Shown here one piece after another: positions 20,215 to 32,310 of a stretch of 64,000 nucleotides of DNA (positions are counted from its first letter, which is position 1; each line of letters opens with the position of its first letter). The stretch spans positions 786,001 to 850,000 of the forward strand of contig NZ_CP121472.1 in assembly GCF_036208045.1 (NCBI RefSeq), in the 5' to 3' direction. Origin of the DNA: Thiorhodovibrio winogradskyi (GTDB lineage Bacteria > Pseudomonadota > Gammaproteobacteria > Chromatiales > Chromatiaceae). A program made the position numbers and the translations under genes. Under the pieces are notes generated by a model. It had not been told where the DNA came from, ran no database searches, and was given only the letters and a program-made list of their open reading frames with translations.

Positions 20215-20763
20215 TTAATTCGTGGTCTCATCGGGCAAGGACTGATAATAACCGATGGCGTCCTGGGGCTGACCAAGCGCGAAGGAGTGGCCTGAATCGA
20301 TCAGCGCCCGCCCGGCTAGGGCGGTGCGTCCAATGAGCATGCGAAAGCGCATGGTATCGCGATTGGTCAGGGTTAGCTCGATGGGCCAGGAGTCTCGACC
20401 CAGTCGCAGTTGAGTGGCAATGACCAAGCGCTGCTCGCGATGGCCGCCGGAATCCGACACCAGGCGCTGGTCCAGCACAAGGGCGCGGCACTGGATAACA
20501 AGGTCCAGGCGGTCTTGCAGCGGATGGACCGCGAAACGCGCCCAAAGGTGGCCCTCACTGTCGCTCTCGGTGTCCAGATCGAAGGCGTGCAGGGCGGAGG
20601 TGCGCGCGCCTGTGTCGAGTTTGGCCTTGATCAGCGGCAGCCCAAGCTCCGGCAGGCTGGCCCATTCGCGCCAGCCCAGGATGCCGAGCCGCGCGCCGCT
20701 GGGTGAGCCGCTGGGTGAGCCGGTAGGCGAGGATGCGGATGCGTCAGGTCTTGGCATGGGCAT
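20215..20763 (-). CDS. RimB-type ATP-dependent zinc protease family protein
   Basis: A 182-residue member of the PF05618 family, with a retropepsin-like motif [13 protein letters not shown] around residue 45 and [17 protein letters not shown] near the end. In pseudomonads the RimB member counteracts RimK by trimming glutamates from ribosomal protein S6; rimK itself is present at 38781-39686. The N-terminus is a run of [12 protein letters not shown] encoded by 12-bp repeats. Three ATGs (20778, 20763, 20757) are possible and none has a clear Shine-Dalgarno. The gene starts just below a terminator that follows the LH2 genes, so it may depend on readthrough or an unseen promoter. Confidence 0.82.
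   Translation of the reverse strand: MPMPRPDASASSPTGSPSGSPSGARLGILGWREWASLPELGLPLIKAKLDTGARTSALHAFDLDTESDSEGHLWARFAVHPLQDRLDLVIQCRALVLDQRLVSDSGGHREQRLVIATQLRLGRDSWPIELTLTNRDTMRFRMLIGRTALAGRALIDSGHSFALGQPQDAIGYYQSLPDETTN
20699..20734. repeat. 12-bp tandem repeat coding SGSP units
   Basis: Two copies of CTGGGTGAGCCG at 20699-20710 and 20711-20722 and a degraded third (GTAGGCGAGGAT) to 20734, giving the [13 protein letters not shown]-terminus of the zinc-protease protein. Confidence 0.85.
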
Positions 20764-20789
20764 GAAATCTTGGCGCATTGATCAGGCAT

Positions 20790-20812
20790 AAAAAAAGCCC
20801 CTTGCGGAGCCT
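20790..20812 (-). terminator. Intrinsic terminator of the LH2 operon
   Basis: On the minus strand AGGCTCC-GCAA-GGGGCTT forms a short GC-rich stem (with two G-T pairs) followed by a run of seven T residues (20791-20797). It lies about 100 bp after the last LH2 alpha gene. Confidence 0.8.
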
Positions 20813-20858
20813 GATGAGCGGAATCTGATGGTTGAGTCACCGCATCGCGGTGAGGAGT

Positions 20859-20896
20859 GCGCCAAACCAGCCGCGAAGAGGCTGCTGGTTTGGCGC
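20859..20896 (-). other. Stable stem-loop after the last LH2 alpha gene
   Basis: Perfect 13-bp inverted repeat GCGCCAAACCAGC (20859-20871) and its complement (20884-20896) with a 12-nt loop; a smaller CACCGC-ATC-GCGGTG hairpin follows at 20838-20852. No T-run adjoins, so an mRNA 3' stabilising role is more likely than termination. Confidence 0.75.
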
Positions 20897-20913
20897 TGCC
20901 TGTCTGCTACGTC

Positions 20914-21084
20914 TTAGTTGACGAACAGCATGCCAGCAGGAGCAATGGCGAACACTGCAGCGTGAACGGCAATGCCGAGCACCAGCAGGGAGAACATCAT
21001 CGGCATCAGCCAAGTGGAAGGATTAACAACCAACCACACTTTCCAGTCGTCTTGGGGGTTTTGGGGTCTAGCGATTTCGGCCAT
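20914..21084 (-). CDS. pucA: LH2 antenna alpha polypeptide (second copy)
   Basis: Single-span bacteriochlorophyll-binding antenna protein of 56 residues. The core [20 protein letters not shown] and [18 protein letters not shown] matches LH2 alpha chains of the molischianum/Chromatiaceae type; His41 is the Mg ligand. LH1 alpha would instead show a WLILDPRR-like N-terminal motif. Residues where LH2 alpha chains carry Tyr/Trp hydrogen-bond donors to bacteriochlorophyll are Met52, Phe54 and Val55. The ATG at 21084 is used because AGAGG lies upstream; a TTG at 21102 would add six residues. It lacks the Ala/Pro tail of the first copy. Confidence 0.92.
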   Translation of the reverse strand: MAEIARPQNPQDDWKVWLVVNPSTWLMPMMFSLLVLGIAVHAAVFAIAPAGMLFVN

Positions 21085-21140
21085 GATATGGTCCTCTGTC
21101 AAAGAGTGAAATTAGGGACGCAGGAACAAGGGGGGTTCAA

Positions 21141-21266
21141 TTAGAACCAAGGCTTGCCAGCGATAACCAGGATGTGAGCAACTGCTGCCAGACCGCAGAA
21201 GGCGGTGTAGGTGATTTTGAATTGCTCGTGGAATTCTTTTGCTTGATCGGGGGTAAGACCTGACAT
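21141..21266 (-). CDS. pucB: LH2 antenna beta polypeptide (second copy)
   Basis: A 41-residue antenna chain: MSGLTPDQAKEFHEQFKI at the N-terminus, then TAFCGLAAVAHILVIAGKPWF. His31 in AVAH is the B850-type Mg ligand and His13 is the conserved N-terminal His. It is the first member of the second beta-alpha pair, 57 bp before its alpha partner. It is shorter at the N-terminus than the first copy and has Cys24 where that copy has Val. Confidence 0.92.
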   Translation of the reverse strand: MSGLTPDQAKEFHEQFKITYTAFCGLAAVAHILVIAGKPWF

Positions 21267-21372
21267 TCTCTAAGCCTCCAATATGAGGTTTTGTATGAGA
21301 GCTGAGCGCGATCTGTCAACTAGGCTACTGAATAGGCCGCTTGAGCGATGATCACTTCAGCCAATTTTCTGC

Positions 21373-21603
21373 TTATTCAGCAGCAGGAGCAGGCGCCGCG
21401 GCAGGAGCCGGAGCAGCAACAGCCGGAGGAGCGTCATTCACGAATAGCATGCCTTCAGGTGCGACACTGAAAACAGCTGCGTGAACAGCGATACCCAGAA
21501 CCAGCAGAGACAGCATGATGGGCATCAGCCAGGTCGAAGGATTAACGACCAGCCAAATGCGATAGTCTTGCTCGTTGGGCTTGTAATTAAATACGTCTTG
21601 CAT
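21373..21603 (-). CDS. pucA: LH2 antenna alpha polypeptide (first copy, with Ala/Pro tail)
   Basis: A 76-residue LH2 alpha chain: [20 protein letters not shown], then [18 protein letters not shown], with His41 as Mg ligand. A C-terminal extension of about 20 residues rich in Ala and Pro follows; such tails are known in some Chromatiaceae antenna. As in the second copy, the aromatic hydrogen-bonding residues after the His are replaced (Met52, Phe54, Val55). AAGGAG sits about 9 bp before the ATG at 21603. It follows its beta partner by 76 bp. Confidence 0.93.
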   Translation of the reverse strand: MQDVFNYKPNEQDYRIWLVVNPSTWLMPIMLSLLVLGIAVHAAVFSVAPEGMLFVNDAPPAVAAPAPAAAPAPAAE

Positions 21604-21679
21604 GTGAGATCTCCTTTGGAACCGTGCCTGGTTTGACGCGACCTTCGCGATGAAGGAGGTGCCTTAAGGTGCGGTTTCT

Positions 21680-21823
21680 TTAGAACCAAGGCTGGGCGCC
21701 GATGACCAGGATGTGAGCAACTGCAGCCAGACCGACAAATGCGGTGTAGGTGATTTTGAATTGCTCGTGGAATTCTTTTGCTTGGTCGGGCGTCAGACCA
21801 GATACGCCTTTGGACTCTGCCAT
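21680..21823 (-). CDS. pucB: LH2 antenna beta polypeptide (first copy)
   Basis: A 47-residue antenna chain: MAESKGVSGLTPDQAKEFHE, then FKITYTAFVGLAAVAHILVI and a GAQPWF end. His37 is the B850-type Mg ligand; the PWF terminus is usual for beta chains. GGAGAG lies 10 bp upstream of the ATG. It is the first gene of the pucBABA run and lies about 220 nt below the promoter with PpsR-type boxes. Confidence 0.93.
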   Translation of the reverse strand: MAESKGVSGLTPDQAKEFHEQFKITYTAFVGLAAVAHILVIGAQPWF

Positions 21824-22045
21824 CAGTAGACTCTCCGTTAAGAGTTAATAGTAAGGTTGCCGCTCATCGTGCGGCGTAATTCATCGTGCCAGGCTCGTTA
21901 ATGAGTTGATTGGTGCGATGACCGCGTTGCCCAGCTGTACCTGAAGCCGAGAGCCGGATGGCAAAGACCAAGTGGTAAAGGCCTGTTGGCGAAGCTTGTT
22001 GGCGAAACTGGGCGATTAATCCGTTAACCCTGCTCGATCCATGGG

Positions 22046-22063
22046 TGTCAGTTTAGCCTGACA
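22046..22063. promoter_or_regulatory. PpsR/CrtJ-type box, overlapping the -10
   Basis: Perfect TGT-N12-ACA palindrome: TGTCAGTTTAGCCTGACA. It covers the predicted -10 hexamer of the LH2 promoter. Confidence 0.75.
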
Positions 22064-22077
22064 GAAATAAATGTCAA
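22050..22077 (-). promoter_or_regulatory. Sigma-70-type promoter of the LH2 operon
   Basis: On the minus strand TTGACA (22077-22072), a 16-bp spacer and TAAACT (22055-22050). This predicts an RNA start near 22043 and a leader of about 220 nt before the first pucB. Both hexamers lie within PpsR/CrtJ-type boxes. Confidence 0.6.
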
Positions 22078-22089
22078 CACTGATGTACA
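22072..22089. promoter_or_regulatory. PpsR/CrtJ-type box, overlapping the -35
   Basis: Perfect TGT-N12-ACA match: TGTCAACACTGATGTACA. It overlaps the -35 TTGACA and is 8 bp from the other box, the spacing known for paired cooperative CrtJ/PpsR sites. Confidence 0.75.
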
Positions 22090-22377
22090 GTTTTTTTTTC
22101 GATGCCCCTGGCGGCGTTCGTGCCGCCTCAATATCAGGTGCAAGCGGTCTCTTAACCATTTGTTTTAGTTATTAATAAGGCGGTCTTAGGCTGGTTGTCG
22201 GCGCTTTTGCCCGTGCCGGGAACGGCGCTGCCTTGCGGGCAAAACGAGTTCTAAGTATTTGTTAATATAGTAATTATTGTTTTTCCAATCCTCTTCCGTC
22301 GAGCTGCTTAGGTGAACTTGGGAGGGCCATCGCAGCTGGAAATCTGGATTTGTGGGCCAGTGACCGCGGATTGGCAC

Positions 22378-22405
22378 GGCCTAATGGCGCCCGCGCCATC
22401 AGGCC
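22378..22405. repeat. Near-perfect palindrome in puc-bchH intergenic region
   Basis: Arms GGCCT-A-ATGGCGC and GCGCCAT-C-AGGCC with a 2-nt loop; 12 of 13 positions pair. No T-run follows on either strand. Confidence 0.8.
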
Positions 22406-22685
22406 TGCCATTAAATTAAGATCCTTCGGATCAGCAAGGGACGCGGGAACTTTGGGGCGCCTGTTGGGCCGGGTCATGCAGATTCACCAAGCATCCTGAC
22501 GGTGCTCGAACGGATGTCAGCTTCATGGGCGCCTGCAGGTTTCTAGGGATTTCGATATCTCGCGGCTGTCAAGACCGAAGGCTAGGGGGGTAGTGGGGCC
22601 AAATGCGGCATTGATCTAAGCGCCCTGGCGTCGGCGGAGCCCGGCTGCGATCCTGACTGTCAACTCTACTTAACGTAAAGAAATA

Positions 22686-22714
22686 TTGACAGATAGCCCG
22701 TCGCCGACTAGATT
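22686..22714 (+). promoter_or_regulatory. Candidate promoter of bchH
   Basis: TTGACA (22686-22691), 17-bp spacer, TAGATT (22709-22714). Two near-consensus PpsR-type sequences overlap or adjoin it: TGT-N12-ACG at 22658-22675 and CGT-N12-ACA at 22674-22691. The distance to the bchH start is about 420 bp, implying a long leader. Confidence 0.5.
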
Positions 22715-23139
22715 CTAGTTAGCTGGCCGGCGGATGCATTCGCGACTCAGCCGGGCCTAGCGACCCGAAGTCACCTCTGGCTTCGCGGATCGTCCAATGT
22801 GGATCACTTGAAATGATGTTGCTCAGGTGTTGTCCATCAGGCTGAAGTCATTCCCGGGATTCAGGCTCCAAAATTCTCATCCTGCGGCACCACCCCGGCG
22901 GATGAATCCGCGGTTTCGTACCAAGGTGGCAGTCAGGACGTTATCCTCGGCAATAGGCACGGCGGCCACCGTCGATGATCGACTGCTTATTGAGCATTCC
23001 GCGCCTAGCGGCTTAATATAGCGGGTTAAGGTTCGGCGGAGCGCCGCGGTAACAACCGCGCCTCGCCCGGTAAGCATGCATGCCAGCGCGCATCGACAAA
23101 CGCCAATGCGCGGCGGGTCAGAGAGATCGAATAGCAAAG

Positions 23140-27941
<4,802 letters not shown>

Positions 27942-28646
27942 ATGGCCAATCCCTCCTACCAGCAGCGCCGCGGCCAGATCGAAACCTATTTCGACCGCAC
28001 CGCCGCCGATGCCTGGAAACGCCTGACCTCTGATGCACCGCTCGGGCGTATTCGCGAGACGGTGCGCCAGGGCCGAGAGCTGATGCGCCAGACCCTGCTT
28101 GAGTGGATGCCGCAGGATTTGTCCGGCTGCCGCCTGCTTGATGCTGGTTGCGGAACCGGGTTGCTCAGTGTCGCGGCCGCGCGCCGTGGCGCGGAGGTGG
28201 TGGCAGTGGATCTATCCGCCACCCTGATTGATCTCGCGCGCGAGCGAGTGCCAGTCGATCTCAACAGCGGCTCGGTCGCTTTCTCGGTGGGCGACATGCT
28301 GGATGCCGAGCGCGGCACCTTCGATTACATCGTCGCCATGGACTCGCTCATCCACTATGAGCCCGAGGATGCGCTGGCGTTGATCCGAGGTTTTGCCGCC
28401 CAAGCGCGGCGCGCGGTGATCTTTACCTTCGCGCCCCGCACGCCGGCGCTGGCGCTGATGCATGCGGTCGGTCAGTTCTTTCCGCGCAGTGATCGCTCCC
28501 CGGCCATCGTGCCCATCGCGGAGAAACGGCTGCAGGGTCTGATTGAACAGGATGATGGTTTACAAAACTGGCGGGTCGGTCGTTCCGAGCGCATCATTCG
28601 CGGCTTTTATACTTCGCAGGGGCTGGAGTTGGTTGCCAAATCATGA
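27942..28646 (+). CDS. bchM: Mg-protoporphyrin IX O-methyltransferase
   Basis: SAM-dependent enzyme that methylates the C13 propionate of Mg-protoporphyrin IX. The 234-residue protein has the N-terminal YFDRTAADAWKRLTSDAPLG typical of BchM, the SAM motif LLDAGCGTGLLSVAAARRGA, VVAVDLSATLIDLAR and FDYIVAMDSLIHYEPED. Its ATG directly follows the bchL stop codon, and its end overlaps the start of the lhaA remnant by 4 bp. Confidence 0.96.
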   Translation: MANPSYQQRRGQIETYFDRTAADAWKRLTSDAPLGRIRETVRQGRELMRQTLLEWMPQDLSGCRLLDAGCGTGLLSVAAARRGAEVVAVDLSATLIDLARERVPVDLNSGSVAFSVGDMLDAERGTFDYIVAMDSLIHYEPEDALALIRGFAAQARRAVIFTFAPRTPALALMHAVGQFFPRSDRSPAIVPIAEKRLQGLIEQDDGLQNWRVGRSERIIRGFYTSQGLELVAKS

Positions 28647-29180
28647 TGCGTCCCTGTCACCCGAGTGCGCTACGCTGGCTGTGGGTCATGCCGCGAGATC
28701 GGGTTTTTGCCGATGATAGTGTGGCTTGCGGGCGCTCGCTTGGCTCGGCACTGTTTTTACGCGCCGGTACGGCGCTGATGGGATTCGGCGGCGGGCTGTT
28801 TGCCGTCGGAGCTTTGACCGCGTTGATGGATGCGCTGAGATGATGGATGCGCTGAGATGATGGATGCGCTGATAGGGAGTGCGCTTAGCGGTCACGGCGG
28901 ACTGGCACTGGGAACCTGGGCCGCGGTGCAGGTGACCGCGCTTGGGTGGTTGATCGCGCCCTGCGGTGCACTGTGCGATCATTTATTCCAGTGGCCGGTC
29001 GATGGTGCGCTGGTGGGGCCGGCCTTGGTCAGGTCAAGTGTCGGCAATGGGTTCGTTTCTTCTCTCGAGGCTGTCTTACTTTTCGCTACAATGATCGCCG
29101 TGGGGCCGCTCATGCGGCGCATGGGCACCACCCAGACGCGGTCTTTACCAACGGGGCCTGGCTTGCCTGGGCTTCCCTAA
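28643..29180 (+). pseudogene. lhaA: Remnant of lhaA (LH1 assembly factor, PucC/LhaA family), truncated and frameshifted
   Basis: Between bchM and puhA, where lhaA usually lies, only the C-terminal part of an LhaA/PucC-type membrane protein is left. The first frame (28643-28843) ends FLRAGTALMGFGGGLFAVGA plus LTALMDALR; the second (28857-29180) has GGLALGTWAAVQVTALGWLI and SSLEAVLLFATMIAVGPLMR, both hallmarks of the family's last helices. Full-length LhaA is about 450-480 residues; here about 165 remain and the N-terminal two thirds are missing. The two frames are split by a triplicated 17-bp unit (28826-28876): removing two units joins them exactly in frame. LH1 or LH2 assembly would need another family member elsewhere. 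Confidence 0.85.
28826..28876. repeat. 17-bp tandem triplication that breaks the lhaA remnant
   Basis: ATGGATGCGCTGAGATG at 28826-28842 and 28843-28859, and a third copy with a divergent end at 28860-28876. Two extra units add 34 bp, shifting the reading frame. Confidence 0.93.
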
Positions 29181-29206
29181 ATCAAACCGCACACGGAGGA
29201 CATCCG

Positions 29207-29983
29207 ATGCCATCTGGTTTTATTACGCAGTATATCGACGTCGCTCAGCTCACGCTCTGGGCTTTCTGGTTTTTCTTTTTTGGTGTTGTCTATTTTATCC
29301 GTCGCGAGGATAAGCGCGAAGGATATCCTGTCGAATCCCAGCGCATGTTTGGCGCGATCAAAATGATGGAGGGTTTCCCTCCGCTGCCCAAGCCCAAGAC
29401 CTTTGTGCTGCCACACAATGGTGGTGAGGTCGTTAAACCCAGCCCAGATCGTCCGCAGTACGATTTTAAGCTGGAGCCGGTCGACAACTTCCCCGGCGCT
29501 GCATTTCGGCCGGTTGGTAACCCCATGTTGGCTGGCGTTGGTCCGGGCTCCTATGCCGTGCGTTCCGATAAGCCGGACCTTACCCACGGCGGCGAGCCGC
29601 GCATTGTGCCCATGCGAGTGGCCAAGCATTTTTCCGTGGTCGATAAGGATCCGGATCCGCGCGGCATGACCGTGATCGGAGCCGACGGTGAAGTTGGTGG
29701 TAAGGTCACCGAAATCTGGGTGGATCGCTCCGAGCCTCAGGTGCGTTACCTCGAGCTCGAAACCAGCAACAAGAAGAAGGTGCTGCTGCCAATCAACATG
29801 TGCGTGGTCAAGGGCAAGAAGCAGCAAGTGAAAGTCCAATCCATCAATGGCGCGCACTTTAACGATGCTCCCACCCTGGCCAGCTACGACCAAATTAGCC
29901 TGGCTGAAGAGGACAAGGTGACAGCCTACTATGGCGGCGGCACCCTCTATGCTACTCCTGATCGGGCGGAGCCCTTTCTGTGA
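29207..29983 (+). CDS. puhA: Photosynthetic reaction centre H subunit
   Basis: Cytoplasm-facing subunit of the type II reaction centre that helps shuttle protons to QB. The 258-residue protein has one N-terminal membrane helix (TLWAFWFFFFGVVYFIRRED) preceded by FITQYIDVAQ, then the globular domain with GYPVESQRMFGAIKMMEGFP, the KTFVLPHNGG strand, and the PRC-barrel (GMTVIGADGEVGGKVTEIWV, YLELETSNKKKVLLPINM). ACGGAGGA lies 5-12 bp before the ATG at 29207. It is followed at once by puhB. Confidence 0.98.
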   Translation: MPSGFITQYIDVAQLTLWAFWFFFFGVVYFIRREDKREGYPVESQRMFGAIKMMEGFPPLPKPKTFVLPHNGGEVVKPSPDRPQYDFKLEPVDNFPGAAFRPVGNPMLAGVGPGSYAVRSDKPDLTHGGEPRIVPMRVAKHFSVVDKDPDPRGMTVIGADGEVGGKVTEIWVDRSEPQVRYLELETSNKKKVLLPINMCVVKGKKQQVKVQSINGAHFNDAPTLASYDQISLAEEDKVTAYYGGGTLYATPDRAEPFL

Positions 29984-30711
29984 GTGAGTACGAAGTCGAG
30001 CCGGTTCCCGGCTTGCCTGGGCTCCTCCCCGAGGGGGAGGAGCTGCTTTGGCAGGGCACCCCGCTGTGGGTGCCGCTTGCCAAGCGGGCGTTTTATGTTC
30101 GCTCGGTGCTGATTTACTTCGGGATATTGATCCTGCTGCGGTGCGCTTTCATTCTCGCCGATGGCGATGGATTTGTCGTTGCGCTGCAATCCGCCCTCTG
30201 GCTCGGATTCCTTGGGTTGGTTGCTGGCTCCATCTTGACGCTGCTTGCCTGGCTCTATGCACGTTCCACCATCTATAGCATCACTAGCCGACGGGTGGTG
30301 ATTCGTTTTGGGGTGGTGGTGCCCATGGCGGTGAATTTGCCATTCAAAAGTATCGAGAGTGCCGGTCTGCGTGTTTACAATGATGGCTCGGGCGATATTC
30401 CGCTGGCGCTTGTCCCTTCGCAGAAGGTTAATTTTCTGATCATGTGGCCGAATGTTAGGCCCTGGCATTTCTCCAAGGCGCAACCGATGCTGCGCGCTCT
30501 TCCCGAGATCGAATCAGTCGCCGAACTGCTGGCCGACGCGCTCAAAGCCGCTTCCGCTGCCGAAGCCAATGCACAGTCCGGTTATAGCTCCGAGTCCGGC
30601 TCCGAAAAAGATCGGCAGGATGACGACTCAAGACAACTGGAGTCCGTGACTTCCTCCTCTGGGGCCGAGGCAAGAGCGACCGAATCCTTGGCGACATCAC
30701 CGTCGCCCTGA
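29980..30711 (+). CDS. puhB: Photosynthetic complex assembly protein PuhB
   Basis: Membrane assembly factor for the reaction centre. The 243-residue protein starts with GTG at 29980 overlapping the puhA stop. N-terminal region EEELLWQGTPLWVPLAKRAF leads into membrane segments (VLIYFGILILLRCAFILA, FLGLVAGSILTLLAWLYA) and a bacterial PH-like domain (YSITSRRVVIRFGVVVPMAV, FKSIESAGLRVYNDGSGD). The last ~50 residues are Ser/Glu/Asp-rich and appear disordered; this tail makes the protein longer than the R. capsulatus form. Confidence 0.93.
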   Translation: MSEYEVEPVPGLPGLLPEGEELLWQGTPLWVPLAKRAFYVRSVLIYFGILILLRCAFILADGDGFVVALQSALWLGFLGLVAGSILTLLAWLYARSTIYSITSRRVVIRFGVVVPMAVNLPFKSIESAGLRVYNDGSGDIPLALVPSQKVNFLIMWPNVRPWHFSKAQPMLRALPEIESVAELLADALKAASAAEANAQSGYSSESGSEKDRQDDDSRQLESVTSSSGAEARATESLATSPSP

Positions 30712-30739
30712 ACAGACTGCGCAACAGGAGGTAGGATCC

Positions 30740-31252
30740 TTGAGTGACCCATTCGAGGGACGGGGTTTTCCGCGTCCCGTACTGATTGGCGCGGCCATTC
30801 TAATCAGCTTTACCATTGCCGTGGCGGCCTTTGTGCGGCTGACCGGCATCGGCAAGAGCGAAAACGAGTTTGCCGCAATCGCGGCCGAGCGCGAATTGCA
30901 TTTTCGCGAGATCAATCCGAGTACCATTGAGGTGATTGCCGAAGGGCAGCGTATTGCTCTGCTTGATTCCAATGAGGATGGCTTTATCTTTGGCGTGCTG
31001 CGCGGGCTTGGGCATCATCGCAAGGTCAGCGAAGCTGATATTGATCGCCCTTATATCGTGTCCATGCGCGTTGATGGGCGCCTGGTGCTTGAAGATCCGA
31101 CAACTGGTGAACAACTTGATCTGCGAGCCTACGGCGCGGACAACGCCTCCGCCTTTCGCGAGTTGTTGCAAGCCGGGCATCAAGAGTCCACTTCTCCTTC
31201 CGTGGCGGTTCCGGCAACTGGTTTGCCAGGGCAGCCAGACCCCGCTCGCTAA
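30740..31252 (+). CDS. puhC: Photosynthetic complex assembly protein PuhC
   Basis: Membrane-anchored factor needed for full levels of reaction centre and LH1. The 170-residue product has an N-terminal membrane helix (PVLIGAAILISFTIAVAAFV) and a periplasmic domain (ELHFREINPSTIEVIAEGQR, SNEDGFIFGVLRGLGHHRK), as in the PuhC family. It starts with TTG at 30740; GGAGG lies 8-12 bp upstream, which decides the start. It lies 28 bp after puhB and 18 bp before puhE. Confidence 0.93.
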   Translation: MSDPFEGRGFPRPVLIGAAILISFTIAVAAFVRLTGIGKSENEFAAIAAERELHFREINPSTIEVIAEGQRIALLDSNEDGFIFGVLRGLGHHRKVSEADIDRPYIVSMRVDGRLVLEDPTTGEQLDLRAYGADNASAFRELLQAGHQESTSPSVAVPATGLPGQPDPAR

Positions 31253-31270
31253 CTTCAGCCGTTTCTGCAC

Positions 31271-32059
31271 ATGCTGAGCCTTGCGCTCGCGATTCTCTAC
31301 GCGCTTTTTTTGTGGTGGTTCAGTACTGGTGTGATCCTTTTTCTGGACCGCCTGCCGCCGCGAACTTATCGCTTTAGTCTGCTCGGCGCCACCTTGCTAG
31401 GTGGTGCATCGGTGGTGGTGGCTGTTTGGGTCGCGGATCGAGCTGACACTCTTGGCGCCTATGCCGGCTTTACCAGTGGCGTTTTGATCTGGGGTTGGCT
31501 TGAAATGACCTATTTCATGAATGCCATCACAGGTCCGCGCAAGGTTGCTTGTCCGCGCGACTGTCATCGTCGGCAGCGTTTTTGGTTGGCGATTCAGACC
31601 AGCCTTTATCATGAGCTGGCCATTGTGGCTGTTGGGCTGCTGCTGTTTGCTGTGACTTTCGGGCAAGCCAACCAAATGGCGGCCTGGACTTTTGCAGTGC
31701 TTTGGTGGATGCGCTGGAGCGCCAAGCTGAATCTGTTTTTTGGGGTGCCCAATCTGAATGAGGACTGGCTGCCCGGGCATCTGCGGTTTTTGACCAGTTA
31801 TCTGGCCAAACGGCCAATGAATCTGCTATTCCCGGTCTCGGTGACGGTGGCGACCGTGGTGATGACGCTGCTGATCGAGCATGCACTCGATTTTCCCCCA
31901 GGTAGCTTTACCGCGCAGGCGGCTGTATTGGCAGCCAGTCTGCTTGCGCTGGCCATCCTTGAGCACTGGTTTCTGGTGTTGCCGGTGGCCGATGCCGCGC
32001 TATGGGATTGGGTGTTTGAACCCGTTGATGCGTCGCGCGCTGGCACGGAGCAAGAATAA
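31271..32059 (+). CDS. puhE: Photosynthetic complex putative assembly protein PuhE
   Basis: A 262-residue polytopic membrane protein (about seven hydrophobic segments) of the PuhE/DUF3623 family, encoded downstream of puhC in purple bacteria. Recognisable segments are YALFLWWFSTGVILFLDRLP, the loop MNAITGPRKVACP, LYHELAIVAVGLL and the loop KLNLFFGVPNLNEDWLP, which is strongly conserved. In many purple bacteria acsF follows; here it does not, and the next recognisable gene is the hemN homologue. Confidence 0.93.
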   Translation: MLSLALAILYALFLWWFSTGVILFLDRLPPRTYRFSLLGATLLGGASVVVAVWVADRADTLGAYAGFTSGVLIWGWLEMTYFMNAITGPRKVACPRDCHRRQRFWLAIQTSLYHELAIVAVGLLLFAVTFGQANQMAAWTFAVLWWMRWSAKLNLFFGVPNLNEDWLPGHLRFLTSYLAKRPMNLLFPVSVTVATVVMTLLIEHALDFPPGSFTAQAAVLAASLLALAILEHWFLVLPVADAALWDWVFEPVDASRAGTEQE

Positions 32060-32310
32060 TCCCACTCAGCGACTTCTACGCAATAACTGTTGCTTGGAGC
32101 ATATTGTTTAGACGGTTTCTGTGTCGGCTCTGCTTATGCACCAAAAATGTCTTGCTTGCGATGCCGCTGGTCCGGCACTCTGGCAAAGCAGCCAAAAGGG
32201 GGTTAAGCTTAGCCAAACGCCGTGCCTTGGAGTTGGGTTAAAGTTCCCAGCCGATGGGTGATTTTTTCTGACTGGCCATGCCGCCATTGGAGAAGCCTCG
32301 GAGGACGCCC

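Larger units (their letters stand above)
21824..23139. other. Long intergenic region between LH2 genes and bchH
   Basis: About 1.3 kb between divergent photosynthesis operons. It holds the LH2 promoter with two PpsR-type boxes (22046-22089), a near-perfect palindrome (22378-22405), a small GATCC/GGATC hairpin (22422-22434) and a bchH promoter candidate (22686-22714). No credible protein gene was seen in the remaining sequence. Confidence 0.7.

Noticed and set aside
20914..21823. LH1 (pufBA) instead of LH2 genes
   Set aside because: The alpha chains have the NPSTW motif of LH2 rather than the LDPRR-like motif of LH1, and pufL, pufM and pufC are not adjacent.
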